The position numbers and the translations under genes are program-made. Positions 46,601 to 60,628 of a stretch of 64,000 bases of DNA are shown piece after piece. The notes under the pieces are model-generated. The model made no database searches. It was given only the letters and a program-made list of their open reading frames with translations, and was not told where the DNA came from. This DNA is from Ianthella basta (lineage: Eukaryota; Porifera; Demospongiae; Verongiida; Ianthellidae), in assembly GCA_964019415.1 (NCBI GenBank), contig OZ025879.1:1269810-1333809 (forward strand), given 5' to 3'. How positions within the stretch are numbered: position 1 is the first letter of the stretch; every line of letters starts with the position of its first letter.

Positions 46601-49600
46601 GAGCCTGTTGCAGGGTCCTGCAAGGTTCAAGTTGATTCTCACATGGTACAAATTTGATTACAGCTGCAGCATGAAGGAACTGCTTAAAATCTTCAGCCGG
46701 AGTTCCACATTGCATAGTGTACATCTTAGATGCCAAGTCTTCAAGTAGGAGCCTAGCTTTCTCCTTGCATTTCTGATCATCATCTCCATTCTGCACATCC
46801 TGAGCAACATCTCTTGCAAACTGTAGCCAAAGTTGCTCAGAAACCACACTACAAAGGTTCATGTTAGCAAAAAACACTAGCCACTTTTCATTGTCCCATG
46901 GCGGAGGTGGGAAACTGTCCTCGGAAAGGCATGCCTTAAGCAGGATATTTCTTGGATCATACAAGTCTTTCACGCACTTTGGACCACTAGCAGTTTCAAT
47001 GAAAGGTGTTTCCGACAGGTTACTGAAGATAACATGCCACAGGTCATTTGTTTGCTTGGTGATGCCCAAAGTGACAGACAAACGATACAGTTTGTTTACA
47101 TGGGGGGCAACTAACTTCGGAGTATCCACTGCATGTAAGTTCTTGAAGTTGGGCACCAGTTCATGTGCATACAATGTCAGTAAGTCCAGTTCACTAGCAA
47201 CCATTTGGACTCCGACTCTTTCCATGAATTGAGCACAGTATGCTGGGATGATCACAAATGCTGTGTTGGTCATAGGACTTATCAGAGCCAGTCCTTCATG
47301 TGGTATGTGGCTCACATCATATGCTGTCACGAAAGAGTTGATAGTACTGAGCTCACCACTGACTAGCTTGAACAGAGGTAGACTTTGCATCCAGCGAATA
47401 TTGCTTGTGTTCTCTCTGACTTCTTTGCTTCCTTCCAAGAAGTGAAGCAGTTCCTGAACGTCCACATCTTCTGGTGTGATATTTCTCTGCAGAATGTCAT
47501 CCTTGTACACATTGAGCAAGTGGATTATGTCATCAGGGTTTTCAGCACTAGCAAAGCAAAGCACGAAATTCCTGGGCAGGTCTGTTTTTAACAAGTCCTT
47601 GATAATACAGCCAAAGTTTACAACTGGGAGACAGAACTTTTTGATCAATGCCTTGCTGGATGCCTGGAACATAATGTTCTTACACTCAGAAAATGGAAAG
47701 AGCCTGCCATCTGTTGTTGGCACCACTGTAAAGTCATTGAATAAGTATCTACTATCTTTATTGACAGCTTTGAAGAACTTCCAAAACAGTGCTAGCATCA
47801 GTTTGAAATCTTCATTTTCTGGTAAGTCAATAATACCACTGCGAGGAAGGTTTAAGTGGCGGGAAGCAAACTGGGGGTTCTGCTCCAGTGCTTTGATGAT
47901 ACCCAGAACCTGCAGTTTTAGACAAATGTCAAATTTTGATGAGATCATCTCATGCACAAACACATCCTTGCACTGAGGAAGAAGTGCAGCATAACAGTCT
48001 CCAAACACTTCACACATCATTCTCAGTTCATCATCTCTTGTTAGCATCAGTGGTACACCTTCCAGGAGCGTCGTCCAAGGGATTGGATGTTTGTCACAAT
48101 CAGATACATCACTCAAGCAGTAGGACAAAAGGGGGGCTATTGCCTCAACAATCACAGCCTTGTATGCCATAAGGCTTGGGCAAAGACTCTTTAGGCGATC
48201 TCTCAAGACTGCTGGGGTTACTCTACCTGTGTAGATCACCTTTGGATCATTTCTTAGTTCACTAAGTGAAGCTTCAATGTTAGAAGCTATTCGCAGGGGT
48301 GCAGCTGTTAGCTTCATTCCCAGCTTCAGCAGAGTACTTCTCTCCAGTTCACAGCACTCACTGTAGAACCACCCTTTGGTGGGTCCATTTTCATTGGTGA
48401 GGGCTAACCACTGGGCACACACTTCTGGCTGATCTTGCAGTGCAAGCAGCACAGTGGCATCATGGTCAAGGAGAAGGCAGTAAAGGTGCTCTGGTAGAAG
48501 AAACGTCTTCGGAAAGCCAGCAGTGCTGCATTTAGGGTAGAGCTTGTAGTACCAGTCTTGTACAAAATCCCCCCCTTTGGTCCTCACATCTCTGCAATAC
48601 AACAGTAGCTCTGCATAGGCCTTGCAGATCACATCATTGCAAATAGACTTATTCCAGTCCTTCAGTGGATGTTCAGAGTCACTAAACTGCAGCTCCCGCC
48701 TTGAGTCATTTAACCAGAAGTGTCCATTCACATGAACTGGCATGCCTGATGACTTTCTTTTAGGAAGTGGAAGATAACAGAATACCTTGCCTTCCCAAGG
48801 GTGATGTGCAATCACATCAACCCTCTGTGGTGACTTTGGCCCTTTGGCTGCAACCCCACCTAAGGGCAGGAAGCTGTGCTTAAATCCAGTTGCTAAAAGA
48901 TTGAGTTCCACATCTCCACCTCCAAAACGTTTACTGATAATCCAAGAGCTGGAAATTGCAATTGAGGTTTGCTTGGTGAGGCTTTCACTAGAAAGCTGTC
49001 TAGTGCTCAGTTGTATAGGGGTAACTTCAGTGTGGGAGAGCTCTGTATGGATGCTACTGATTTGAACTTGATAGACAGTCTGCACAGTTTGAAGAGTGGA
49101 TGATTGGTTTTCCTTCAACTTTCTCTTCTCCTCTCTTGCCCTCTGTGCGAAGACACTACACTTCTGTTGGTCTTCAGGTGATGCTTCTGCATGGCATGAC
49201 CCGATAACAGTACATTTGCCTTCAGCTGAAATCTCAAATAAGGAAATTCTTTTGACAGAGTTCAAAAATAGCAATGTATGGGCAGCTTCTTGTGAGAACT
49301 CTATCAGGTTCTTCTGCAAATTGACAACAGTTGTTCTATTGCCCTCTCTAAGTCGAGTTGCAGGGTACTGTGAGGATTCTCTGGTCAAGGGCAGCCGAAA
49401 GAGAACATAGCCATTTTCCCACTTCTGGGGTGAGCTCAGTTGTGCAAAGGAGCTAGGGACTTCCTTCTGCAATTTCGACAATGTTTCCTCAGAGTATGGT
49501 TCCATCTGATCTGCCACAACAGTGTCCAGCTGTCCCTGGTCCTTAGTTAACTCCCATCTGCGACCAGGTGCGCTTCTTGTAGGAAGAGGTGCATATGTGC

Positions 49601-52600
49601 GATTAGGGTCAAACACACAAAAGTGCTCTGGCTGTCCTCCTTCCTTGTGGGACACAAACATGGGGCAGTCAGTGACATGGTAGGCCACATTGAAGCCAAT
49701 CCCAAACCTACCAATGGTCTCAGGAGTGTCCTGCTTCCCTCCCTGGCCCAGTTTTGTGATGCCTTTGATGTCCTCATCAGAAAATTTTCTGTCATTGAAA
49801 ATCATCAGTGATGGCATTTCTTGTAGTTTTCTCCAGTTTCTGTCCTTAGAGAAGAGTCGCTCTGTTCCAAATTTTCTCTGGTCTAGAACAAAGGCAATTT
49901 CAGAGGCTCCTGCATCATCAGCGTTCTGCACAAACTCCTTGAAAATGGAAGTATCAGCCTGGTACCCACGAAGGATTCCATTTAGTCTGTCACAGAGATC
50001 TTCACACTGACCATAGTCCAGACCACCCATAAAGCTGTCATCACTGTAGTTCTCTAGAAGTGCCTCAAGTGGACTCTCTATGCCAAGTGAGGAAGCAACT
50101 TGCCATGAAATATTGGGGTGAAGATAGTAGCGCTTGGTGTCATCACATTCAGAAAAAGTGCGGAAAGTGTCGAGAGTCTTTAGCCACATCAAGTCCCGAC
50201 TGTCTGTGTACATTAGACGAGAGCATGGCCTCATAACAGACTTATCATCAGGCAGAAACAGCTGCTGTCTCATTTCTTCATTATTGATGCCACTAAGCCT
50301 GGTGGAATCATCCTCACTACCACTATCTTGGCCTGCATCATGCTCCTCCAAGTGATGTGACAGCCTAGTAGCTACCCTGGTTGCAAAATCAATCATTTTC
50401 CCTTCTACAGGTGTTTCCCCAAAGTCATTTGCAATTTGTCTCAACATGTCCACAAGTTGGCTATCTGATGCACGCTGCTTCACTCCAAGCTTGGGAAAGA
50501 GGGAGAGACAAGATGCAGATGCATCTTGTAGTCGAACAAGGTATGGAGGGCATTCAAGCTCTTCTTCCAGAAATACATGACTTGACAGATGAAAGCCATT
50601 CTTCCAAATGAAAGCCACACCATTAAACTCCTTCTTCATCACAGCCAATGCTTGTGTTTCCTGTTGCCATACAGAACCACTAGTAGGAATGGAGGTAGGT
50701 ATTCTGGATGAAAGGTTGGCATAAATGCTTTGTGTCACATGTGACACTAACTCCTTCTCCTTTTCTGGCATCGACTGGTTACCTCTTTCCTTCCACCACT
50801 CAATGATACATTTGAGCTGAAGAAGCACTTCCTGCATACTAGGGCTTTGACGAAAGAGCAAAAATCTATCCAGAAGGTCCACAAAGTTTGATCTTCGAAG
50901 CACAATGTTATTCAATAGCCCATTGGTTGCAAATACCAAGTTCTTCCATTTCGGAAGATACAGGCCCTCAGAACGGGCAAATGTCCCTGCTTCTCCAAGC
51001 CAGCAAATGGATGTGTCTGCTGGTCTTCCCATCACTGGAAGAAAGCAAATTGTAGACAGTTCCTCAGCCAGTGCTGAATCTTCAAGAGACATTTTATTGT
51101 GTCCTTCATCTTGCCGCATTAGTATGTAATGATAGTGGCATGACACAAGATAGGTTACTAGATCAGAACTACGTTTGTTTGCTCTTTCAATACCTTCGGC
51201 TTCCAATAACTGCTGAACAGTTGTGGCTCTGTTGGATACATCATTGCTTCTCAATTTGTCAACAGCAGCTCCCAAATTGCCCAGAACAGATGAAAATTTC
51301 TCATACTGAGATGATGGAAAACGCCCTTCAGATTCATCAAACAGTTTTGCCAAAAGTTCTACATTTTGCATGACCAGGCTACCTGGCTTGCATAGATTAT
51401 CATCAGGTTTGCGTGGGATGCAGGGGGTCTCACTGAGCAAGCCCTTCAGCCAGTCATAGCTCACAGACAGTGAATGGAAGTTCTCCAAGATGAACAACAT
51501 CAACTGGTCTCTGATGTCCGATGGAACCTGGAAGATCACACCCAGGAAGTGAGTCTTGCAAAACTCCTTGAAGTCCATCCTCCTGAGATGCATTTGCAAC
51601 ACTTTTGGTACTTGTGCAACAGGCTCATTTTGTTGCACAAGAAGAGCAAATACCACATCATACTGCTTCTTAGTGAAAGGTTGCTTTGTGAAATGACTTC
51701 CTAACACTACTACTTCTGATGGGCTCAGCCAACAACCATCATCACAAGCTGACCATATCAAGGCCTCTGGATAATTTGACAGCTTTTTCTCAAATTCTTC
51801 AGTAAGGAATGGTCTCACACTGTCAGGTTTGTCCGCTGTCGAATGCTTTAGTGGAAAAAGGCTGTAATAGGCTGAAAGAAACCTTTCCATGGATGCACTG
51901 CTTTCAATTGGTGCTTTCTGAGTAAGGGCAATTAAGAGTGTGAACACCGCCTCAACCAGTGCATCCTTCATCAGCATCACATTCCAGGTGTCACGGCTGG
52001 AGCTTTGAACACCTTTCAACAAGCGTCTGTCTTTAGAGACATCAAAAAAGGCATTCACAACAAAGTTGAGGCCTGTCTCAATATCAGATAAAGGAAGGAA
52101 GCAAGACACTGCACCCTGGGTGCTCTCAATGGCAATTGATTGTTCTTCCTTTCTGATCTTCACAGCTACCTCAGCAACAGGGACTAGGCCTTGAGACCTG
52201 CCATCTTGACTGTTTGCATGTTGAAGACTGGGTCCTCTCCCCATTGCAGAAGACACCTCCCACATTGTCTCCTGTGACTGCTGCTTACCATTCCCCACTG
52301 AAGTGACAATCTTCATCTTCTGTGAGCAAGGTCTCACACTGCTGAATTGCTCTCTTGGAACCCTGAATTGCCTTTTGAAGCCTAGGACATCTCCATCAGG
52401 GTTTGATCTGGTGACCTGAAACACCTTCTGCATCTTGTCAAGACTGTCTCCACTTCTGCACTCAAATAGTTCCACCTGGTTCACATTCTGAAGGAACAAC
52501 AGTAATGTGTCAGCAGTTTGGAACAAGGACTTCTTTAGGGAACACACTGTTTTTGATCCTTCAGTGAACACTTCAGATGAGATGTCACTGACAATCCCCT

Positions 52601-55600
52601 GCTGACGGAATGGGAATCTGAAGAGTGTTCCATTGAACCCAGTCTGGTCAGTACCAAACATATTACAACCGAAAACACCCTGGTAGGGAGCAACCTGATC
52701 AGAGAAGTAATTCTTCAATCCTTCTCTCTGCTTCACAAAGTCAATCTGCATGCCTGGCTTGTTAGGTTGCACGCGTTCCCCTAGGTACTTCAGGTGTGGG
52801 TCAAATACCTGCAGCCATCTTCGTGTGATGAAGCTGGGGACATCAGTGAGGTGGTATGTGGCACAGAAACCAACTCCAAATCGGCCAATTTTGGTGTGGT
52901 CTAGCTTCTTTGTAGCACCTGCCACTTTGCAGATGTTCTGCAAGTCCTCATCAGAGAAGACTTCGTTGTTGAAAGCAAAAAGAGCAGGTCCTTGCCACTT
53001 GGCCATGCCTTTTGTGAGAAGTTTCCCTGTGTTGTGTGTTCTCCAGTCAATCAGGAACTTTACTTCTGTGGCTCCTGCATCGTCTGCATTCTGAATCAAC
53101 TCTTTGAAGACATCAATACTGTCCCCATAGTCCTCAACCAATCCCTTGATTCTGTGTGTGATTGACTCATTGGGCCCAGTGCACTCATAGTCAATGCCAA
53201 GTGGTTGTGAGGGAGCAGCACGAACACTCAACGACATTACTCCAAAGAAATGGGCAACATCAGAAGTGATTCTGGAATGAATGAAGTTCACTCCTTGTTC
53301 TGACTCAGGTATGTCCAGGTAGTGGTCATGGTATGTAAGCTCTTCCGGTCTGTGCAACCAGCATCTCTTGCTCGGTAGGTACATGCCCTCAACATGGGCA
53401 ACTGCCTGGTTGTCGGTCAAGAAGTTGGCAACGTTTATGGCTATTTCTAAATCTCTGGCATTCAGCTTGTCTGATGATTCTTTGATCTCTCTGACAACTT
53501 GTACCCCATCTTCAACCGTGAAGTGGTCCTTCACTCCACTGGCAAACCACATGTTCTTGTACTTCTGCAAACATGGGAGGTCTTGGGCAGAGTATCTGTA
53601 GGGTGCAAGGTAGCAGCCTTTCAAAGGCCAAAGGGCCACCTTGGACGTATCTACAAACAGGCACTGCTCACTATTCCAGATACAAGGACGAGTCCATTGT
53701 TGAAAGCACTTTGGGTGATTACTGCTCAGGAATTCATAAATGTGCTCGACCATGTCACTCACTACCGCCTGTCCTCCACTAGCATAGCCTAGTAAACGAC
53801 TAAATAGTCCACTACTGGGAACCTTGGTAGCCAGTGCACTTGCAGGGAGACTAGTGACGTAGTTGAAATGCTGCAGTACTTGCTGGGCACTGACTGAAAG
53901 AAAATAGTCGCTTCCACCAACTTGCTCAAGCCTCCTCACACTGTCAACATATGAGCTGTCAAGAATGGGGCACATAGATCCCACTAAACTTGCCAAACGG
54001 AACAAATCACTGCTTGCACATAATTGAGAGGAACAGAATAAGTGTGCTTTTGCTTTGCTTCCAGCCCAGTGCAACTGCTCAGGGTAGCCACTGGGTTGCG
54101 AGTGCTCACAGAAGAGGAATTTCTGTCTCTGCACATATTGCAGCAGGTATTGGCATTCTGTATCATTGGCTACTGTCTGAAGGATGAGTTTTGAGCGCTG
54201 CCTTGCTTCCTTCTCCATGCTGTGCAAAAGGAGAAACTGAACTGACTGTGATCTATCTTGCAGAAACTTTCCAAATGTGTCATCACTCTGTGTGACAGTG
54301 TGCCATGTGCTCAGGCCAAACTGTCTCAGCTTGTGGAAGACTCGTTTAAAGCCATCAGCTGGAGACTTTGCTTCACAACTGTGGAAGAACTCTTGCAGCT
54401 TGCTGTCCTCTGGATCATACAGGGCATCCACTCTGCATAGTGCATTGTCACTGGCTGGAATGCATGCATTACACCTGATGAACTGTTCCAGTTCTCCATT
54501 TTGCTGTGGCTGAGACATTTCAATGATCCACACTAGAATCTGGTTCCTCATTTCAGTGTTGCACTGTGTAACAGCATGGTTGAAGATATGCTGCTGCACA
54601 AGAGCTCCAAGGGAAAGTGGAGGCCTTTCAAGAACTGTGTGAATTAGCTGCTGATCAGCTTCACTTACCTTGACTATCTGAGATGGAAGTGCCAGGTTAC
54701 TAGGAAAAGAAATGGAATGGTGAGGAAAGATAACTTGACTGTAGTAGCCTAGTTGCACGAAGGTCACACTCTGAGCTCCAACTCCAATCTCATACACTGG
54801 TAGAGACTGTAGAAGTGTGATCTGCTGCCCATTCAGGGAACCCATCATGGATACAGCCTCTGCAAGGTACCTTCGTAAGAATCTTTTCTGTGCACTGTTA
54901 AGATTAGCACCTGTTCTTGCTTGCAACTGTTTATTAGGAATCAACTGCAGAGCAGCAAAGAAGGTACTGGAGGACAGTACTGGAAGGTACTGATTGAGTT
55001 GCCGACCAAAAGGTGCATACAAGTGGGAGTCGTTCACTAGAGTGCAACCAAGGGTCTCAGCAATGCTTTGCACCTTTTCAGAGTTGGCGGATGTCTTCCT
55101 CAAAACAGTACTTCCAGAGCTTTTCAAGGGATACAAAGTGACTGACCCCTTGCTGCGTATAGCATCAGGTCCATTCACTGCAATGAGTGGTAGCCCTGCT
55201 ACACTCTGCAGCTTCCTATTGTTAGCAATGTACTGCCACACACAGGACAACCAGGAGGCAGGAGGTTGGTTGTACTCACTGGGGCTCCAAGTGATACTGG
55301 GGACATTGGGATTGCGGCACCAGGTTTGAATAGCAGCCCTCAAGAGATTGGGGCAAATCACATCTGGAGTAGCTAGTTTTAACTGAAACTGATTCGAACG
55401 AGCCAACCGGAGGAAGTGAGCTTGCAGGTCAGAAGGGAGGCTACTTGAAACTATCTGGCCTTCCAGACCATGCAAAACTTGACTGGCAAGCATGTCACCC
55501 TTTGGGAGCACATAGAATGTCTGACTGGAAAATGTGCCCACTCTCCCTGCCTGCTGCGAGGGTACTAGGGGAAGTCCCTGCAAGTTCTTTGTCCCATTAG

Positions 55601-57061
55601 AGAATACATAACGAAGTGTTTCTTCAAGGAGGTTTTCATTTTCTTGAAGAATTCTCATGGCTGTTTTAACATCCCTTCTGAGATAGTCCCTTGCAATATC
55701 TGGAGTGATCAACTTACAGCCCAGAGTGGTGCAACTCTCCTGGACATTTCTGGGCAAGCACACAATGGGGCAATTCAGCTGAAGAAGAAGGTCCACTACA
55801 GAAGTGGGCACCATTGCATCCAGTGGGACAATGTAGGCATTAGGTGGCTTGACCCATTTACCATTGTTAGCCACAGTCCAAAGAACAGGCAGCTGAGAAA
55901 GAAGAGGCAGAACCTGTCGAATAAGACGCTTCCACACCTGCTCCCCAACTTTACTCACTACAGGGAGGAGTGCATATGGATCAGTACACTCCTGGAGTGT
56001 ACTGTAATTTAGGGGAAATCCCTGATATGATGTCATCATGCACCTTGCTGTCATGAGGATGGCATATGAAGGAGCAATGAGGTGCTTTACAAGATGCTTG
56101 TTCCAGTTGGCTTCGTCACTGTTGTCATCTGCATCTGGCCAACGTACTCTCCTGCGGTTGTCTGAGAGAGTGAAGTAGCCGTGGATGTGAACTGGAAGGC
56201 CAGTGGAAGTGGTTGCCGACATGGGCAAGAAGCAGAAGGCAAATCCACAATTGTTCAGCGTTGAAGGAGGATCAGTCCAATCAATGAACCTACGGTAGCG
56301 TGAAACTGCACGGCTTACCTGGCTCTCAACTGTAGCACAGTCTAACTTCAAGCTTGCTTGATTCCGCAGCCAAGAGTCTCCTACAGCAATGGCAGGAGAA
56401 AGAGGAGCTGCCAGACCTACCCAGGGGATCACCTTCAGCTTAGATGCCAGTTCAATCACTTGACGGTCCTTAACTCCAATTGTACTGCACATCAACCAGG
56501 AGGAGGTGCCTACTGTTCCAACTTTCTCAGCAAGTTGACCTTCCACAGTGACTGTGCACTTGTTGAGATAGGTGTCTGCATAGCTTTGGTTCCGACTGAA
56601 TGAAGTGCATGCAGATTTGTACCATGCCCTGTTGCCTTGCACTTCATGACTATTGACAGTGATATGCAACAAAGGTTGGCCAAGTGCACATGGGTTGCCA
56701 TCGTAAATCTCAACATCAGTGACATGGTTGAGAAAGAGAAGTACTCGATGTGCTTCTTGAGCAAGGGACTCATACAGCACCTGCAAAGCTTCTTCACGGG
56801 AGTACGTACGATCAGATATTTCTGAGTAAAACTCCCTACTGCGAAATGGAAAGCGAAACAGTGTTCCGTTGTACTTAGAGTTATATGAGTTGAAACCTAG
56901 GATGCCATCAAATGCTGCCGCTTGACCATGGTGCTGACGAAACTCTTCCATTGTGAATCGCTTTCCTGTCACTCTAGCACCTTTGGAGTCACGGTAGTCA
57001 AGTATGGTCTCGTGAGGATCCATCAGACCAACATGGCTACCGCTGGCAATGATTGGCAAAT
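43688..57061 (-). CDS. Gene C exon 3: giant sacsin-like body with HEPN domain
   Basis: 13,374 bp without a stop, from a TGTAG acceptor (D-LPIIASGSHVGLMDP) to a phase-1 donor GACA/GTATAC at 43688/43687. An alternative donor, ACA/GTGAGC, is at 43736/43735. ATPase motif sets two and three lie near residues 1447 and 2502 with intact ELIQNADDAGATE, GRFGVGF, EFVQNADDAGASE and GRFGIGF motifs. HEPN begins near residue 4377 (SLNDYEAAKVLLEDSKQ, HESMEKCLKALFLALFGL). The linker before HEPN is short and Gly/Tyr-rich. No HPD motif is visible. Compared with A and B it has its own changes in the segment just before the fourth quarter (NDENGNQSLP rather than KDDNGNHSLP), where A and B are nearly identical to each other. 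Confidence 0.9.
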
Positions 57062-57467
57062 CTACATTGCAAAAGGCATGAGCAATTGCAAAGCAACAGT
57101 ATGTATCTAGTACCGATTAAATTAATGACAATGCAAAACTATTGATACGTATTCTAACACATACATACATTCATACTTGAAGGTAAATCATTTAATATGC
57201 ATTTAAAACCTCTTAAAATGAATAAGAAACTCTGGTGATTTTCGCTTGATACCCACTGCAAAAATGGGGACATTGCTAACTCCCATGATGCCATTGGGTT
57301 TGCAAACCTCCAAGGTATATTATGTATCATCATAGAGGCTCATTTCTATGCTGTTTGATCATACGTATATCCACAATGCAAGTTAATTTTGGGCAAATAC
57401 GTAGGAGATCAAACTAACTGCAGCAGGCCTAGAATGATTTGGCCTTTTAGGGCTTCATTCGCTGGTG

Positions 57468-58385
57468 GGACATGTCCACTTCGTTTACATAAAGTGAACT
57501 TTGAGGAATTCACACCTTGAGGCGTGAAATTCCTGTGTTGCCATGGCTACGCTTGCGCTGCATGTGATGTGCTTGTGACTCTAGAGGCTAGTGAAATCAA
57601 ACGTCATATCCGGCGATACCAAGAAACTAAATTTGAGAGGACAACAAAGAGTATTGGTAAAACGAAGACAGAGCTGATGTCTTCGATGTTCTCAAACTGC
57701 GAAGAGATCAACGTTTCATGCCTCTATAAGAACGAATCCTGTACTTTGAACACGGCAAACGTTTTATGACGTCATACGATTGCTTCCGTTTCTTACTCCA
57801 TATATGGCAGGTCACAAGATTGTCGTGTGACTCAAGCTGTTCGAGAAGGCAGAAAAGAGTTTGCCGCAAATCGCCTTCCCGACGGTTCAGAACGCCAGAT
57901 TTTCGCACGATGAGACCAGATTTGGTAATGCAATCATGCTTTACAACTTCTCCATGTGGGGGCATTTGGTCCAAGGTTCCGATCGTCAGAAATCAAGTGC
58001 CAAAGATTCGGCCGTGAAGGTAGAATTCAGTTTTCGCAATGTAACTCACCAACGGATTGGTTTATCAAAGGCCCCCACATGGAGAAGTTAGATGATGTGA
58101 GTGTGCATGGTTCTGTGGTATTTGAATCGCTTTAAGCCTCTCCACCGAGGTCGATTCGGCGATTTTGTGCGCTTACACAGGTACTCTTGTAAGCGGCGAT
58201 TCTTTGCCAAGGAAACCGTCACTGGAATACTTGTTACGCAGAATTGAAGCTTCAATTACATACACGAATGGAGCTTCAATTACATACACAAATGTTTCGT
58301 GCAAATCCTATCTGCAGGAGAAAGAGCACAGAATACGTAGGTCAAAAATCGGCCTGCATTGTTTACATAGGACATGTCCCACGTG
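57468..58385 (+). mobile_element. Possible DNA element shared with gene Z intron 2
   Basis: GTGGGACATGTCC near 57468 and GGACATGTCCCAC near 58369 are inverted ends about 0.9 kb apart. The first about 100 bp (GTTTACATAA, GAATTCACA, TGGCTACGC) match the reverse complement of about 760-860 in gene Z intron 2, showing an interspersed element. No transposase is recognised. A 25-bp tandem duplication (GCTTCAATTACATACAC) lies near 58246-58295. Confidence 0.45.
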
Positions 58386-59075
58386 CGTTAAGGTAGTAGG
58401 TACAGCTAAAGTGACCAAATCAGTTGGCCTTCATTTTTAATGGCTGAGTTATCTTCATCATCAGAAGTCTTAACTGAAAGTTCCAAGTCTGTACTTTCAC
58501 GCTGTCACAAGTTATGAAAGAATGAAAATTCGGCGATTTGTGGCAAACTCTAAGTGTTAATGGTCTGAATTGTAATTGCTGGCTGTTGGCAGCAGGGATG
58601 TTTATACGTACGGTACGGAAGGTGACAGGTGTGGAATGAGGTGTGAAACCACAACTATTTGACCTTCCAAATCAACGGCGAGGAAGTATAGCAGGCTTCG
58701 GCCTCTTGTGGGCGATCGTTCCACTTGCAAAGCTTGAAAGTTACTGGATTCTGCGTTATAAAGGTTGTTCCTAGCGTTGGGTTAGGTAGCGAGTACGAAA
58801 AGTTGCAATGGCACTTACTCTGGCATACCACTGTGCGTGCTAAAGGTGTTGCAGAGCTATCTAGTCTGCAGCGTTACAACCGATCCAAACGCAGTTTGCT
58901 TCGTCGTGTAGAGCATTATGTACAGGAAATTGTGCAACCTTTGCAACAAACGAAGTAGTTTTAGTCACGTGCACCCACACAAAGGGATACACTAGTGCTA
59001 TACGTCACCTCATTTCATTGGTGAACGTGATCAACCGCTTTTCGGTTTGCATTGCAAAGATTCCACAATCTCCTG

Positions 59076-59544
59076 TAGTCTCGTTCCCAGCCCACCACTT
59101 CCGCTAACAAAATGGCCACGGAAAAGGTGGTCTGGTATCTTTGGGCCCATTCCTTGGCTCGCCTCGACGTATCTCGAATACTTTTGGCCAATCAGATCGC
59201 CGCTTGATCACGTGCTTACGAAATCACGCGTGAGCCTCGTACGTGAAGATATGGAAGATGACTCTCAAACGTTCTTTTATGGATTCTGGATATGCCACAG
59301 AACTGAATCCCAATCGTGAACTATCCATAATCCGAGAAAGAACGCTTACACTTTGAGACTCCTCCCAATTCAGCTTCGCATACGAGGTTCGTGCGTGGTT
59401 TTCAGCAGACACGTGACCAAGCAGCGATCTGATTGGCCAGAACTATTTGGGATGGCGAGAACCAAGGAATCGGCCCAAAGATACCAGACCCACCTTTTCC
59501 GTGGCCATTTTCTTAGCGGTAATGGTGGGCTGGGAACGAGACTA
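59076..59544. mobile_element. Long foldback element, TAGTCTCG ends
   Basis: The left arm TAGTCTCGTTCCCAGCCCAC and the right arm GTGGGCTGGGAACGAGACTA are inverted, and complementarity extends inward for about 130 bp with indels (GGCCACGGAAAAGGTGG, GATACC, CCAATCAGATCGC). No protein is encoded. The ends resemble the small foldback at 3113-3225. Confidence 0.7.
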
Positions 59545-60182
59545 AGCATTATGGTGGGCAGATTCCTATGGCAGCGATAACGGAAAATCGTTTCTGTGAT
59601 CGAGTTATCGCAAATTTCGTAAGTTAAAAGGAGATCGAGAATAACTCCACAACGAGATGGAAACTAGTAAATCGCTGCCATACGTTTGTGCACACATGTC
59701 TATAGATTGTATATCCCAGGTTTGGTCCATCTCAGCCTTTGGGGGTAGAAGAAGATCGAATTTCCCTGGAGTTGCTTGACTTCAATTAAGGTGATAATTT
59801 TTCACTTTCACTTAGATTATCTCAATAAGGGAATCACCAATCAATTAAAAAGTGGCACCAAATTATGGGAAATTTACCTGTTTATCACATTTGTAACAAT
59901 CATCATTGGTGGATTTATGGTTTGAGAGTTGCATAGGCAAAAGTAATGTACCCTAAAGAAAGCTTTTAGCCGTACCTACTACCTTAACTTTTGCATGCAG
60001 ATAATGAAGGCATACGGAGCCAAGATGGTAATCATTCTGCTGGCTGGCTACATACATAATTGCTCAATATTTATTCACGTCTTTATCACAGTGTGTGGCT
60101 GAAGGAAGTTCTGATTACTCAGTCCTCTTCACCTCCCAATGACATTCTGTGATGTCACAATTATTATTGCACAAGAATTGTT

Positions 60183-60200
60183 CCCCCCCCCCCCCCCCCG
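60183..60200. repeat. Poly-C tract
   Basis: About 18 consecutive C. A second C-rich tract lies at 60557-60594. Both are likely to be length-variable and error-prone in assembly. Confidence 0.9.
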
Positions 60201-60628
60201 GCTGTCGATACCAAGTGAAGATCATTGAAAACGGCATGAACGAACCATTTGTACCCACTGCAAGGGTAGGCAGTTTGATAATATGTTCAGTGGCATCTTA
60301 AGGAAGTTTCATAACAAAGGAACTCTTCTTATTATGCAGCTCCTCCTGTTTGCAGAAGATGATGAAAGCATTGAACTGGTCATTAATTTCAAATACTTAA
60401 TTTCTTTGTTTATTCTACACTGACAGGTCAACTACTACGACTCTTGTAAAGGTTACCTCTGACACTGGAGGCTATGCCATTCAATCATAACAAAGGAGTC
60501 GAAGCTGAAAACCCACAACTTTTCCCATTCACTTTACTCAGTTGGTACTTACAATTCCCCCCCCCCCCCCCCCCCCTCCCCCCACTAACAGCAAGCATAA
60601 ACACTCTTCACATTATAGCTAACCATAC

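Larger units (their letters stand above)
57062..60628 (-). other. Gene C intron 2
   Basis: A 3,567-bp intron, donor CACAG/GTATGG and acceptor TGTAG. It is enlarged by insertions: an element from about 57470, a foldback element at 59076-59544, and poly-C tracts. The reading frames at 57524-57769 and 58725-58958 (plus strand) match nothing I recognise. I see no exon that must be spliced into gene C. Confidence 0.7.
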
